Source: Diphasiastrum complanatum (Eukaryota; Streptophyta; Lycopodiopsida; Lycopodiales; Lycopodiaceae). From it: a stretch of DNA of 64,000 bases. The notes under the pieces were generated by a model. The model searched no databases and was not told the DNA's origin. It saw nothing but the letters and a program-made list of their open reading frames with translations. This document shows, piece by piece, positions 27,521 through 40,395 of this stretch. The stretch lies in the NCBI GenBank assembly GCA_029204225.1, contig CM055093.1:31259777-31323776 (forward strand), given 5' to 3'. The translations under genes were made by a program, and so were the position numbers. Positions within the stretch are counted from its first letter, which is position 1, and every line of letters begins with the position of its first letter.

Positions 27521-28173
27521 TGTGAAAAATTGTCAACTAGTAGTATTTTCCTAACTTGAGATTTTGTAGGCCTATGGCCAAATAAAAGTTAGAGATAGGT
27601 TCATACATGTATGTAGAGGCCCAAAGTATGTGTACACTACTTTTGAGGTCACATTAATTAGAGGAGGACGAGTGTGGAGCTCTTCTATTGGCTCATAATT
27701 TGGTGCATTCCTATTTGACCAAATTTCTAGGTAGATGGGTGAATCCTATTGGACCCCAATTTTAGCCTATCATAAGACAAGTGGCCAAGAGGCACTATGG
27801 CTGCTATAAATAGCCATCTCCACGAGTATGTACATATCTCATTTTCATTCTATTGAATGAATGTTATGCTCTTTGAAGATCCATCTTCTTCTCTCTCACT
27901 TTTTTGTTCATATCTTGCATTCTAGCCACTAGAATTGTGATTTCTTTGTTGCTATGGCTTCACACGTGTGAAATGCAGGTTGTAGGCTCTGAAGTACGGA
28001 CAGGGACAGCAAGTTTCTGTTTGTGGAAGCTTATGATCAGATTTTGATGTTTAGTTGATGTTTAGTATGCTTAACATCACAATTTCTATCATTTTTTCAA
28101 TCTAGATGTGCATAACTTCCATGGCCAAGATCTTTATGAAACTTTAGCATCTTTTGGATCTGAGTTTTTCACA
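27521..28173 (+). repeat. Copia-1 5' LTR
   Basis: 653 bp, starting TGTGAAAAATTG and ending TTTTTCACA. The TATA box TATAAATA is at 27805-27812. The 14-bp palindrome TTCACACGTGTGAA, which contains a CACGTG G-box core, is at 27959-27972, downstream of the TATA box. Confidence 0.96.
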
Positions 28174-28185
28174 TGGTATCAGAGC
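28174..28185 (+). promoter_or_regulatory. Copia-1 primer-binding site
   Basis: TGGTATCAGAGC directly follows the 5' LTR and matches the 3' end of plant initiator tRNA-Met, the usual primer of Ty1/copia elements. Confidence 0.93.
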
Positions 28186-28782
28186 ATTAGGCGGCCAAAT
28201 GTGCAGGTTTTGCCAGATTTAGAAGAGATTTGTGGGCGAGTTTGCTTTTGTAGCATTCCAATCAAGTTTCTAGCTAAAAATCTTGTTGATTTATGTGTAG
28301 AAATTGGATCTTTGTGATCAAAACATCATTTGTATGCATTTCAATTGAAGTAGGGCGAATTCCCTCTGTACTTATCAGAATAAGGAGACAAAATTTGTTT
28401 TGGAAAGAGGGAGATGCAAGATCCAACAAGATCCTATTAGTTTTCCATTCTAGCATATAGTTTTTTGATTCAATTTCTTGCTTCTTCATGTCAAAAACTT
28501 CAAAATTGATGTAACCCTCTGATTTTCAGTTTGCTGAATGATTCAAGAGTGTATTTCAATCTTAGGAGTGAGGGAAAAGCAAGTATATTGAGGTTTGGTC
28601 TTGGTTTGATCAAGAAATCATAAAACTAGTGGCTAAAATTGAGGAAAAAGTGAGGAAAAGAGAGAAAAAGTAAGGTTTTAGGTTCCAAATCTTTGTGATT
28701 TCTTCTTGTGTTTCATTTGTTGATTCAAGAGAGTGCTTAGTGCATTGGAACAGGTCAAAGATCAGAGATCAATCATTGCAAC
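28186..28782 (+). other. Copia-1 leader
   Basis: Untranslated leader of about 600 bp between primer site and gag start. It has no domain-bearing frame. It is 9 bp longer than in Copia-2 because of a GAGAGAAAA-type indel near 28660. Confidence 0.8.
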
Positions 28783-31700
28783 ATGGCTACAAATGGAGGC
28801 TACATGTTGGAAAGCAATGATAGGCTTACCTCCCTCAACTATTCTACTTGGAAAGTAAGGATGGAGTCTTTGCTTGAGATGAATGAGTTGATGGATATTG
28901 TTGTAGGTGTGGAGGAGAGACCTTTGGCACCTCAAGAACAATTGAGGTATGACAAGAGGGCAAAGAAAGCCCTTCACATGATCAAGATGAATGTGACAAA
29001 TGAGCTTATCAAAGAGGTTGGTAAGTGCACATCATCTAGTGAAGCTTGGGAAGCCTTGAAGAAGGTTTATGAATCCAAGTCTACTTCTAGAGTGTTGACT
29101 TTAAGAAGGCAAATCTTTTCTTGTATGCAAAAGAAGAGTGAGAGTGGACATGCTTTTGTTTTGAGAGTTAAAGCATTGAATGATGAGTTAGCATGCATTA
29201 ATGATGGCATAAATAATGAGGAGCTTGTTCAAGTGATTCTCAATGGCTTGTTGGATGATCATGCTAATCTTGTTCAAAGTTATGCTATCCAAAAATGTTT
29301 ACCAAGTGTTGGAGACTTGCAAGAGGTCTTGTTGGCTGAAGAATTCAGGTTGCAAGCAAGAGTGGGAGCATCTTCTACATCTCAAGGAGGAGAAGAGGAG
29401 GCAATGTTCTCTAAAGGCAAGTTCAAGGGCAAAGGTAAAAGCAATTGGTCTAAAGGGCAAGACCAAGGTGAGCACTCTACTTTTGGCAAAAAGAAGGATA
29501 GATCTAAGCTAAAATGTTTCTATTGTGGAGTCAAAGGGCATTTTGCTAGTGATTGTTTCAAGAAAAAGAGGGATCAAGGGGAAAAGCAAACCAATCTAAC
29601 TATTGATGAGGGTGGGGATGAGCTTCTTTCAAATGATGCTTTTGTTATGTCATCTTGCTTGTTGGCTAATCATGGAGACATTGATCCTTGGTGGATTGAT
29701 AGTGGAGCCACTTCTCATATGACATATCATAAAGAGTATTTTTCATCTTTAATGGCATTTGATGGTGATAGGAAGGTAATCTATACCGCAAATGATGGTG
29801 AGTGTACAATCAAGGGGATTGGCACAATTCCTATTTCACTTTCTACAAATAGGAATATAGAATTGAAAGATGTTTTGCTCATTCCATCCATTACCAAGAA
29901 CTTACTTAGTGTAAGCCAAATGCTTGACAAAGGATTCAAAGTTGAGTTTGATGGTGATGCTTGCTTGATCAAAAAGGGGTGTAGTATCATTGCAAAAGGG
30001 AAAAGGCAAGGGAAATTGTTCAAGCTTGATGCATGTGTTGTTGCTAACCAAGTTGGATGCATGGCAAATGAACAAATGTCAATTCAAGAGGTATGGCATA
30101 AAAGGATGGGACATCTCAACTACAAGGCCTTGGAGGTAATAGCCAAAAAGGAGGTAGTAAGGGGACTTCCCAAGTCTCTTACTTGCTTGAATCATGTTTG
30201 TGAAGAATGTGCTTTGTCTAAATCACATAGATTGCCATATACTAGATCTATATCTAGATCTAAGATGCCTTTTTCTCTCTTGCATTCGGATATTCATGGT
30301 GTTACTACAATTAGCAATGGAGGTGCTAAGATGTATGTAACTTTCATTGATGATTTTAGTAGATTTTGTTGGGTTTATCTACTAAAGAGCAAGGATGAGG
30401 TGTTTGATGTGTTTGTCAAGTTCAAAGTTGCTATTGAGACTCAATTTACAACCAAAATCAAATGCTTGAGGAGCGACAATGGTGGTGAATACATTTCTAA
30501 CAAATTCAAAGCCTTTTGCGATGAGCATGGGATCAAGAGGGAGTACACATGTCCAAGAACACCACAACAAAATGGAGTGGCCGAGAGGAAGAATAGAACC
30601 TTGTGTGAGAGTGCAAAGGCAATGAGATTGAATGCTAATCTTCCTAAACCTTTTTGGAGTGATGCTTTGTTGTGTGCAAATTTCCTATGCAATAGATGGC
30701 CAAGTGTTGTATTGGAAGGAAAAACCCCTTTTGAAGCTTTGTTTGGTACGAAGCCTAATGTCAAGTTTCTAAGAACTTTTGGATGCATTTGCTACTTCAA
30801 CATTACTCTTGATGATAGAACTAAGGAGGATCCATCTTCAAGAAAGGGCATTTTTGTTGGTTATAGTGAAGTAAGCAAAGCATATAGGATTTATGTTCCT
30901 TCAATCAAGAAAGTGTTCACAAGTAGGGATGTCATTTTTGATGAAAGTAACATTCCAAAAGTTGTTTCAAGTGATGATGGTGTTGTTGCAACTAATGTGC
31001 TTGATGACAATGGAGTTGATGACACATTGGATGTGGATGTTGAAGAAGCCTCTTCAAGTCAAATTCCAAGGAGAACTCCAAGGCATAAAGTGAAACCCTC
31101 AAGGCTCACTTATGATGACAAAGGTAAGCAAGTGGTGGATGGATCCAACTATGCTTTCCTAACTTCTTTTGATGTACCTTCATGTGTAGATGAAGCAAGG
31201 CAAAAAGAGGAATGGATCCAAGCAATGGATCTTGAGTTTGAAGCACTTATGAAGAACAACACATGGAGATTGGTGGAGCTTCCAAAGGGCAAAAGTGCAA
31301 TTGGATGCAAATGGATCTTCAAGGTAAAGACAAATCAAGATGGATCTATCAACAAGTTGAAGGCAAGGTTGGTGGCTAAAGGTTATGCTCAAGAGCATGG
31401 CATTGACTATGAGGAAACCTTTGCACCCGTGGCAAAGATGGTGAGCATAAGAGTAATCATTTCCCTTGCAACTCTTTATGGATGGGATCTTTGGCAATTA
31501 GACATTTCTAATGCTTTCTTGAATGGTGATCTTGAAGAGGAAGTCTACATGGAGCAACCCGAGAGCTATGTTTCTCATAGCAAGCCTAATCATGTGTGTT
31601 TTCTACAAAAAAGTTTGTATGGTCTTAAGCAAGCACCAAGGAGTTGGTATGCTAGGCTTAACTCTTTTCTACTTTCTCAAAACTTCACTATGAGTGAGTA

Positions 31701-32733
31701 TGATCATTCACTTTACTTTAGAATTAGTGCTAATGATGTTACAATCCTTCTAATTTATGTGGATGACATTATTTTAAGTGGAGGGAACAAGGAAGATATA
31801 GAAGATATCAAGAAAGCACTAAAAAAGGAATTTGAAGTGCATGATCTTGGTCTTTTGAGCTATATCTTAGGAATAGAAGTAATTAGAACTTCTCAAATCA
31901 CTTTTATTTCACAAGAGAAGTATGCTATTTCTATTCTCAATAGATTTCATATGGTAGATGCAAATCCTATTGATACACCTATGGAATCACATGTAAAGCT
32001 AACTATAAGAGGTAATGAAAGATCCTTCGAGGACATTACTCTCTATAGGAAGCTAATAGGTTCTCTTATATATCTAACCATCACAAGACCTGATTTATCT
32101 TATTGTGTTGGTAGATTAAGCCAATTCATGCAAGATCCTAGCATAGAACATTGGAAACTAGGAAAGAGGATCTTGAGATACATCTCGGGAACAAAAGATT
32201 TTGGCATTGTTTATAGAGGCTCATCACCTAACTTATTTGGTTTTTCAGATTCAGATTTTGCAGGAGACCTTATGGATAGAAAATCCATAAATGCACATGC
32301 TATTTTCATAGGTGATGGAGCTATCTCATGGATGTCGAAGAAACAAGCAACTATATCACTTTCTTCTAGTGAGGCCGAGTACAAAGCTTTGACATCATGC
32401 ACAAAGGAGATGGTGTGGATCAAGAGGATGATTATGGAGCTTCATTTGCTGGATTTTTCAGAGAGTCCAATCATCTTTTGTGACAACCTTTCAGCCCAAA
32501 GTCTAGCAAGCAATCCGGTTTTCCATGCAAGGAGCAAACATATCGAGGTGGCTTACCATTTTGTGAGAGAACAAGTGTTGGCAAAAGAGATCAAGCTTGA
32601 ACATGTCCCATCAAAGGAATGTGTGGCTGATATCTTTACCAAAGCATTGGGAAAGGACTTATTTTTCAAGCATAGAACAAGTCTTGGTGTACTTTCTAAA
32701 TCTATGCTAAAACTAGTTGAAGAGGGAGTGTGA
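28783..32733 (+). CDS. Copia-1 gag-pol polyprotein, intact
   Basis: One uninterrupted frame of 1316 codons encodes all proteins needed for copia replication. In order: gag (about 1-230); CCHC zinc knuckle CFYCGVKGHFASDC (245-258); protease active site DSGA (Asp306); GAG_pre-integrase VWHKRMGH (from 437); integrase triad Asp503, Asp565, Glu601, giving D-x35-E; RVT_2 reverse transcriptase with YVDD (992-995); and RNase H with SDSDFAGD (Asp1156), SSSEAEY (Glu1197) and CDN (Asp1234). No catalytic residue is missing. The start fits because MATNGG aligns with the starts in Copia-2 and Copia-3. The TGA stop uses the first bases of the 3' LTR. Confidence 0.96.
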   Translation: MATNGGYMLESNDRLTSLNYSTWKVRMESLLEMNELMDIVVGVEERPLAPQEQLRYDKRAKKALHMIKMNVTNELIKEVGKCTSSSEAWEALKKVYESKSTSRVLTLRRQIFSCMQKKSESGHAFVLRVKALNDELACINDGINNEELVQVILNGLLDDHANLVQSYAIQKCLPSVGDLQEVLLAEEFRLQARVGASSTSQGGEEEAMFSKGKFKGKGKSNWSKGQDQGEHSTFGKKKDRSKLKCFYCGVKGHFASDCFKKKRDQGEKQTNLTIDEGGDELLSNDAFVMSSCLLANHGDIDPWWIDSGATSHMTYHKEYFSSLMAFDGDRKVIYTANDGECTIKGIGTIPISLSTNRNIELKDVLLIPSITKNLLSVSQMLDKGFKVEFDGDACLIKKGCSIIAKGKRQGKLFKLDACVVANQVGCMANEQMSIQEVWHKRMGHLNYKALEVIAKKEVVRGLPKSLTCLNHVCEECALSKSHRLPYTRSISRSKMPFSLLHSDIHGVTTISNGGAKMYVTFIDDFSRFCWVYLLKSKDEVFDVFVKFKVAIETQFTTKIKCLRSDNGGEYISNKFKAFCDEHGIKREYTCPRTPQQNGVAERKNRTLCESAKAMRLNANLPKPFWSDALLCANFLCNRWPSVVLEGKTPFEALFGTKPNVKFLRTFGCICYFNITLDDRTKEDPSSRKGIFVGYSEVSKAYRIYVPSIKKVFTSRDVIFDESNIPKVVSSDDGVVATNVLDDNGVDDTLDVDVEEASSSQIPRRTPRHKVKPSRLTYDDKGKQVVDGSNYAFLTSFDVPSCVDEARQKEEWIQAMDLEFEALMKNNTWRLVELPKGKSAIGCKWIFKVKTNQDGSINKLKARLVAKGYAQEHGIDYEETFAPVAKMVSIRVIISLATLYGWDLWQLDISNAFLNGDLEEEVYMEQPESYVSHSKPNHVCFLQKSLYGLKQAPRSWYARLNSFLLSQNFTMSEYDHSLYFRISANDVTILLIYVDDIILSGGNKEDIEDIKKALKKEFEVHDLGLLSYILGIEVIRTSQITFISQEKYAISILNRFHMVDANPIDTPMESHVKLTIRGNERSFEDITLYRKLIGSLIYLTITRPDLSYCVGRLSQFMQDPSIEHWKLGKRILRYISGTKDFGIVYRGSSPNLFGFSDSDFAGDLMDRKSINAHAIFIGDGAISWMSKKQATISLSSSEAEYKALTSCTKEMVWIKRMIMELHLLDFSESPIIFCDNLSAQSLASNPVFHARSKHIEVAYHFVREQVLAKEIKLEHVPSKECVADIFTKALGKDLFFKHRTSLGVLSKSMLKLVEEGV
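32719..32728 (+). promoter_or_regulatory. Copia-1 polypurine tract
   Basis: GAAGAGGGAG abuts the 3' LTR and lies inside the last codons of gag-pol (Glu-Glu-Gly). It would prime plus-strand synthesis. Confidence 0.85.
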
Positions 32734-33381
32734 AAAATTGTCAACTAGTAGTATTTTCCTAACTTGAGATTTTGTAGGCCTATGGCCAAATAAAAGTTAG
32801 AGATAGGTTCATACATGTATGTAGAGGCCCAAAGTATGTGTACACTACTTTTGAGGTCACATTAATTAGAGGAGGACGAGTGTGGAGCTCTTCTATTGGC
32901 TCATAATTTGGTGCATTCCTATTTGACCAAATTTCTAGGTAGATGGGTGAATCCTATTGGACCCCAATTTTAGCCTATCATAAGACAAGTGGCCAAGAGG
33001 CACTATGGCTGCTATAAATAGCCATCTCCACGAGTATGTACATATCTCATTTTCATTCTATTGAATGAATGTTATGCTCTTTGAAGATCCATCTTCTTCT
33101 CTCTCACTTTTTTGTTCATATCTTGCATTCTAGCCACTAGAATTGTGATTTCTTTGTTGCTATGGCTTCACACGTGTGAAATGCAGGTTGTAGGCTCTGA
33201 AGTACGGACAGGGACAGCAAGTTTCTGTTTGTGGAAGCTTATGATCAGATTTTGATGTTTAGTTGATGTTTAGTATGCTTAACATCACAATTTCTATCAT
33301 TTTTTCAATCTAGATGTGCATAACTTCCATGGCCAAGATCTTTATGAAACTTTAGCATCTTTTGGATCTGAGTTTTTCACA
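32729..33381 (+). repeat. Copia-1 3' LTR
   Basis: 653 bp, no difference from the 5' LTR found by eye. TATA box at 33013-33020. Confidence 0.96.
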
Positions 33382-33386
33382 TAAAA

Positions 33387-36300
33387 CATGTCGCAAATTC
33401 CCCTCGTGATAGGTCTACATTTTAACTCTCATACCTCCCTCCATTCTAATCAGAGTCGGATATCACTCTCCATGATCTCTCGTACATTATTTCTCGAGCC
33501 GCCATTATGTATCCTATCCTTTGATACTCACAAAGTTGCTCTTATGCCTGTAATGAAAAACATATGTGTCCATTTTCACATTATCAAATTTCATATTCTC
33601 TCATCAAAGTGTGGCCTATAGTGTAGACACAAGCAATTGGATTCTATAATACATGAAATGTTCTATGTTTCGAAATGATCTCAAGACCATCCTCGATTCT
33701 TGACTTCAATGATCATGTGATATTAGAGAGATGTGATTGCAATAATCTTGGGATGGTGTAATTGAGTAGTCGATCCATGCATGCTCATCCGGTGACCCGA
33801 GTCATATGAGCCGCATCTATTGAGTGGGTAAAAGAATAGAATTTGATACCCACTTGAAAGAGAAGGTTCCATAACACATGGTATTGTAGCACCAATAGAC
33901 CTAGTAAGTTACTCACCTTCGGAATTTGTTCATGCTATCTTGGTGTGTACTTTGCACACGTGTGAGGACAACCAAAAGCATGTGATTGATCTTCTAAGGA
34001 GTGTGTGATTGCACATGAAATTATCTCTTGATTGGAGCCACCAATCTAGCTAGACCATTTTGAAGGCAAGAGCACCGTGCTTCTAGCCACACAAAAGCTA
34101 TCAAAAGCTATCATTCACACATTGAGAAGATACTTGATGAAAAACTGAGTCCAAGGAGAGGTTGCTCTTGGGTAGAAAGAGAAAATGGACCCTCACACTC
34201 GAGTAGATAGAGAACATAGATAAATTTCTAAGTGCTGGAAGCAAAACTCTCATCAAGACTTGATTACAATAAATTCTCAATGTATGTATAATGAAATCTG
34301 GAGTTTCTCCAAAAGGAAAATGCACTAACTTGATTGGACCCCATTGATACATCATGATTGGACCTCTAGATATGCACCTGTCGTCATGATATGTTAGATG
34401 ACATACTTTTGAGCTACGATCAAAAGTATTAGTGTTATAATATTTTAATAATACAAAAGACATCTTGCATGAATTTTTAAAAGGTCTTTTTGGAGCTCAA
34501 AACTTTCTAATGTCAACATTAAATGATACTTCCAAAATATTGATTGAACACTCGTGACTTGGTGCTCTATCAAATCATTCTTCTAGATAGAACTTGGCTT
34601 GCTCATGTTTCTTGCATAATAGAAATCCACGGAAGTGAAGACCTCCTGTCTGTAGCGAGTGTTGTCTTTTTACTTCTCTTGAATAATTCTGAGAGTATAA
34701 TACACGATCAGTATTACAACAGTCTCTCTTTCTTATGCATGGTAGCGCTCAGAATCCACACATAGATGCCAGAAACTTCTGCTCAGGTAGTGCTCAGATC
34801 GCTCAAAAGACTGTTCATGTGGCTTATCGATAGTTTTATCTACTCTCCATTAGCTGTTGTTGGCAAGTACTTCAGATAATCTCAAGGTAGGAGTTTTTGC
34901 TTCAAGGTAGATATTGACTTTTTCCAACTGCTTGCTCAATGTGGGTAGTCATAACAGCGATTGAGACCATGGGAGATAACAATAGACTCTTCATGCATGA
35001 ATCTGCAACATTAGTTTCTGCTTTTTTACTTTATTCTACACTACTCAATCCCTTCTGAACTGATATACTCTTACTGTCAACGCTCCGTTATTTGTTTCTT
35101 TAGAAATGAGTTGGTAGCAAGTACTTGCAGCATTGGAATGTTCTTCATAACCTGAGCTGGAAAGACAACTAAGGCTCATTGGTCGTGATGGCCTCTTGAT
35201 CAATCAATAATTGGTAGCTACAGCCTCGCTCCCTCTCTATTAACACATAAAAGCCAGAAGGCCCACACCTCCAACGGATGCATGACGGCTTCAAGCGCAT
35301 GCTAATTGCTAGGTTGGATCCAAACAAGGCTCCAATTTCTGATTGTAATGGAACATGGGCTACTCAGATTGCCTACACACACAAGATGCTTCTTGGTTAG
35401 CTTATTGTCACTCCATCTCCATGATTTAGTAGCAACTCTCCTTTACCCGACTCTCATACTCTTGAAAAGAGCAATTCACTCCTTCAACAATTTCAACAAC
35501 GAGTTCCCAAATAGTATCACGCCCTCCTTTTACTCACACTCAGAAGGATAACATTTCGAGTTGCAGCTCTCTCTCTGTATCTCCTACAGCAACATCACTA
35601 GACTCACAAAATTTTCACTCTTCATTGTCCTCTCACGTCTTCTCTTCTACTCTTCAAAACTCACTCTCTTTCCTTCGTAGGAGACCCCCCCTCTTATATT
35701 CTTTTCCATGTGAAGGATATTTTTGCCTTTTCTTGAAAACCTCCCTTCAAAGTGTTGTTTGGCCTTCCTTTTGGAGTTTCACTTTTTCTTGATGATTCCG
35801 AGTTTTGAACTTCATTTCCGAAGTTGCCCAATATGACTTTGCGGAATGAGTTTCAGGTATTCCAAAAAAGAAAGGTGAGTCTGGCGTTTGTTGGCAGTTT
35901 CCATCATGAAAATTTCATACAACTTTCCATGTAGCACTTTGATACTCAAACTGAAGAATTGCATTGAGATTTTCTCTGTCAACCTTCATTTGCAAAATTC
36001 TTATGTGAAGTTTGGTCCGTCTTTCCTCTTGAAGTTTTCAATAGCTCCTACCCTTCAAGTTTATTTTTAAGATTTGGACCGTTATCTGTTTGAGGTCAAC
36101 TTTTTCTCTTTGAAAGTGAAATGCTAACCTTTTTCTTCATTTGTCAGGAACCTTTTTTCATATATGTCCGAACTTTGTTAGGAGTAATTTATTGTCGGAA
36201 TATTTGTCACCTTTTTTTACACGTGGAGTATCTAAAAGAGAATAAGGGCACCATTGACCTAGGAGTCTGTCAACATCTGTCTTTATTATCCCTAGTGCTT

Positions 36301-37978
36301 AATGACGTTCTCATCTTCCAGTCTATTTTATTTTCATGATTGTTGTCCTGATCCTGTCTATGGAATATGTGTCACATCATCATGATCCTTGCGAAGTTCT
36401 CTTTGTCTTTGCGGTGTTCATGATCCTTGCGATGTTCATTTTCAACACACTTCACATGCTTGTGAAGGGTGGTAGCCATTTTTGACACACCCAGTAACTC
36501 CTCAACATTTTCATAAATTTATTACATAGACTGGTTCTTTTTCAAATTAATCCATTTCCCATAACTATCGAGCATATTTTGTTTAACCCAATAAAACTCA
36601 GTATTTTTGGCTTTGAAAACTATGAGTTTTACTTGGCGTCTAGGTAGAACCTCGAATCCCAGTGTTATTGATGGAGATGAAAATTTTGCCTATCATTCTC
36701 CAAATTTCCTATGTGCGTGTTGTGTTGATGACCGATTTTGGTAGAAAATACCCTGCCTGAAACACCTTGTTGATGGTTCTACTCATATCACTGGTTTTAT
36801 TCTCATTTTTTATGTATTTGAACGGTACGATAGTGGTGTTGTTGTTGATGCTATGTTCCGTGACTGAGATTTCCCTAGTTGGCAAACGGGATCAAAATGC
36901 ACCGTGGGTTTTTATTAACAGAATGTCATAAGTACATTGAAAGTGTTGTTTACATGCTTCTAATCTACTTGAAAAATATTCATAGAAATTTAAAATTCTA
37001 CTTTGGCCATTATTGGACAGGCCGGATTCCCAAACTATAAATATAGTACATACAATAATGTACAATAATCGGCCATTTTAGCCCGATTTTATCATGAAAA
37101 TGTTAAAAATTGCATAATTCAAGTCCGATTTTCTATGATAAAAAATCGGCTAACATGGCCATATCCACTGGGGGGTGGGGTCCCCACACCAAGGGCCCAG
37201 AATCTCTGATTTCGCACTTGCAATAGGCTTTTACTTAGATACTCAGCAACAATGTTCAAGTGGTTCTTTCAGCATATGTTCCATGATCTTTCAGCTTTTG
37301 AATCAGATCTGCTCTTTGAAATTCCTGCAATCCAACCCACCAGTGATCCTAATTGGCTTTATGCACCCATTCCCAACAGTGTTAGAAAAAATGCCCACTG
37401 TCAGGCCCATGCATAAGGTGGCATGCATATGCAATTCAGGAGTGTATGGTGTAAGAGCATGAATGTATTTTCTCATAATAGTGTCTAAAGTGTCGATTGT
37501 TGTGAATGCATTTGGTAGACCCCATCTAGAGTGTTTGAAGTTGCTCTTCTAGTAACTTTGACTTCCTAATTTCTTATTTATACAAGACAACTCCCTAGAA
37601 GTTGTTTGATTAAAATATTCTCAATTTTTTTTTTTAAATACTAAAACTACTTTGAAGATTTCTGATTCTATTCGTCTTCTTGATCAAAAATCTTTTTTTT
37701 TTTTTTTCAAAAGATTATAGAACTAATCAAAGATGCCTATTCTAAGTTGATCAAGAAAAAGCTTCGAACATCGCGAAGATGTGATATATCCAAAAGTAAC
37801 TCTAACTAAAGAATTTAGAACAATTTTTTTTTTCGAAATATCTAAGAAAAATATGATACGAGTGACGATCTATCCTAAATACAACTATGAAACTCTCCTG
37901 GTGTCCAATAGAGCTTCACCCAATTCTCACTCTTTTTTTTTTTTGTATTTTAATATACACATTCTCAAGTGTCCATTG
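33387..37978. other. Region R', left part: unassigned non-coding DNA
   Basis: The collinear copy of 1490-6080 with a constant offset near 31897 and few substitutions. As in block 1, no gene is recognised. The short open frames are shared only because the blocks are nearly identical. Confidence 0.5.
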
Positions 37979-38995
37979 CTACTTGTAAGCCTGCTTGCAA
38001 GCTTTTGTCCTACTGGCTAGGGCCTTTTCGATCCTTCCATAGACTAGTGCTTTGATGTTGTCGATAAACATAGGGTCAGCTCCTTCCAAGAATTGATGTT
38101 GGAACATCTCATTCAATGTTTTATGCTCCTTGGCTGATCTGTCCCTGACCTTGAGATAGAACACTAAATTAAATCCTTCTTTTAGAGGCTCATTGGGGTT
38201 GCACCATCTTTGTCTTATCTGCAAGTCGGGAGGTCTATTTGATGTCCCCCATGATAATAATAACCACTCCCATAGCCATTTCGCATAATGGGCACTTAGT
38301 CTGATGATGTCTTTTTTATGATTCCGTGCGGTAATGACAAACTTCTGAAGGATGTCACAAGTCATTCCATACGTGTCATAAGATCCTGGTATTATTGGCC
38401 ATTGTGTTCTTTGTCGATGATTAGTAGAAGGTCGTAGTTGATAGTCCTAATAACTAAGAGAAAACTCCATGGCTGGTATATAGAGGAAGTAGGAGTCCAA
38501 ATCTTCAAAGAATGCTTCATTTGCAATTAATTTTTTCAGTTTTGGAGGGTAATTTAGAATATGCCCTCTAGTTATAAATTTTTTTCTCTCTCGGTGGCTC
38601 TGTTGTGACCGATACTCATCTAGCTGCCTAGCCAATAAGTGATTATTATACTCTGCTGAAGTGGCTTTTGTAGTTAGTCAAGCTATGGTTTTCTCTTGGC
38701 TTTTGATATGCATGAGATGTCGTGTTTGCTATATTTCGTTTTCTTCTTTGAAGCTTCGACATTTCTTTTTCCATCTCTCCGCCACTTTTTCTAAGGTGTA
38801 GATCTCATTACTTTGACGAATATTGAGGTTTTTTGCATTTTTGAGTTTTTGCTTCAAGTTGTGGATTTGTTGGGCGTGTCGTTCTCGTTCTTTGGAAAGT
38901 ATTACAGCCATTGCCTCACTTGATTTCTTAGGTTCTTGATTAACAGACGCCTCATCTCCTGTAGTAGTCATGTCTTGGTGAACAAGATTCCTCAT
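37979..38995 (-). pseudogene. Broken coiled-coil ORF, block 2 copy
   Basis: The counterpart of 6081-7097, with the same in-frame stops separating 38995-38729, 38635-38447 and 38365-37979. Only a few residues differ (for example VAERW for AAKRW). Shared stops show the ORF was already dead before the block duplication. Confidence 0.55.
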
Positions 38996-39087
38996 GTTGT
39001 TTTAGAAATTGGTTGGGACAATGCAGTGGTGTTAACAACATGTAGTATTTTTCCAGTCCATTTTTTTAAAAAAATATGTGATTCATG

Positions 39088-39480
39088 CTTCCATAACTGA
39101 GCTGAAACTCGAAAAATACCAGAAACTTGAAAAATTGAAAAAAATGAAAAACTCAAAAATCGTGAAAACTCAAAATTTTTTCAAAAAAACTCAAAAAATT
39201 CAGAGAGACTCGAAAATATCGAAAAAACTCAAAAAATTTCAAAAATTGAAGAGCCTTGAAAAAACTGCGAATAGACTCGAAAAATTCCAATAGACTCGAA
39301 AAAAAGTGGAGAAACTCGATAATATTTTTGAGGAACTCGAAAATTTTTTGAATAACTCAAAAATTTTCGAGAGACTCAAAATCTCAAAAAACTCTAAATA
39401 ACTCGGAAATCTTGAAAAACTCTGAATAACTCAAAAAATTTCGAGAGACTTAGAAATTTCGGAGAGACTCGAAAAACCCT
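39088..39480. repeat. Degenerate ACTCGAAAAA-type tandem repeat, block 2
   Basis: The copy of 7190-7580 with small sequence changes. Confidence 0.7.
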
Positions 39481-40395
39481 AAACCGTAAACCGGAGCGGG
39501 AGATTGTGGGTTCGTTCCCATTGCCTTATCCATTGGGCCATGGAGTTGCTCCCCACCCCACTGTACTATTTCTATTTCCAATTTTTTTCTCTCAATCCCT
39601 TCTACATGCTCCTATATTATACACACATGTCCCTCCCATTTTTCTTTTCATAAAGTGCATAATGCATGGCATGGATGCAATCATTCAAGTTGCAGCAAAT
39701 GTTTAAAAACATCTTGTGTCTAATATGATGCATGTGACTGAGAGGTTTGTTGCATGTCTTGCCATCATCGAGGATAGGGTATCTAGTAACTGTACTTCAT
39801 TAGATTGCATATGCACATTGATTATACTAAAGATTTTTTTTTTTCAATAAAGAAATGTCAGAACACTAAACCATAAAATCTACAACCACAAACAAAAAAA
39901 TAAAAAAAAAACAAACTCAAAATTACTGTATTGACCCTCACCCCCTAAGGACAAGGGTGGATTTTCATGACCTTATAAATCATCCAACATCAATCTTATT
40001 TCTGGATATTCACTATGTGTTTCAGCCCTACTCTGTGATTCAGTATTTCTCTTTCTATTCCTTTTTAGCACATCTGGTCGTTCACATACATGATAAAGAA
40101 CTAAATCTCTATTTGACGCCAACCAACGATGATGATGATGGTAGGTCAACTAATTATAAAGAGCAATTTTTTTGAGTTTGTCAGATATATCGCTTATGCC
40201 ATAAGGCTCATCACCATCATCTATAGATATATCCACATTAGGGAGAAGCATTTGGTCAGCTTGGGTGTATGATTAGGGACAAACCCTTTTTGGGCCAGGG
40301 GAATATCCTGTCAAAATTTTTTTCCATATTCAGATTTCTCTTACAATGACCCAGTCATAGGGTAGATTATTGAGACATAGGCCATCACATAGTTT
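39481..40395. other. Unassigned interval, block 2 copy of 7581-8496
   Basis: No gene is supported. Poly-A/T runs near 39833-39912 are slightly longer than in block 1. Confidence 0.4.

Larger units (their letters stand above)
27516..33386 (+). mobile_element. Copia-1: complete Ty1/copia retrotransposon with target duplication
   Basis: The element proper is 27521-33381 (5861 bp), flanked by the 5-bp duplication TAAAA (27516-27520 and 33382-33386). The empty site is seen in block 1 near 1485, with a single TAAAA. It has two 653-bp LTRs, a tRNA-Met primer site, one intact gag-pol ORF and a polypurine tract. By eye the two LTRs are identical, so the insertion is recent and later than the block duplication. 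Confidence 0.97.

Noticed and set aside
29243-32744. Shorter open frames on both strands inside Copia-1, with mirror images in Copia-2
   Set aside because: They overlap the intact gag-pol frame and have no recognisable content; they are shadows of the real frame.
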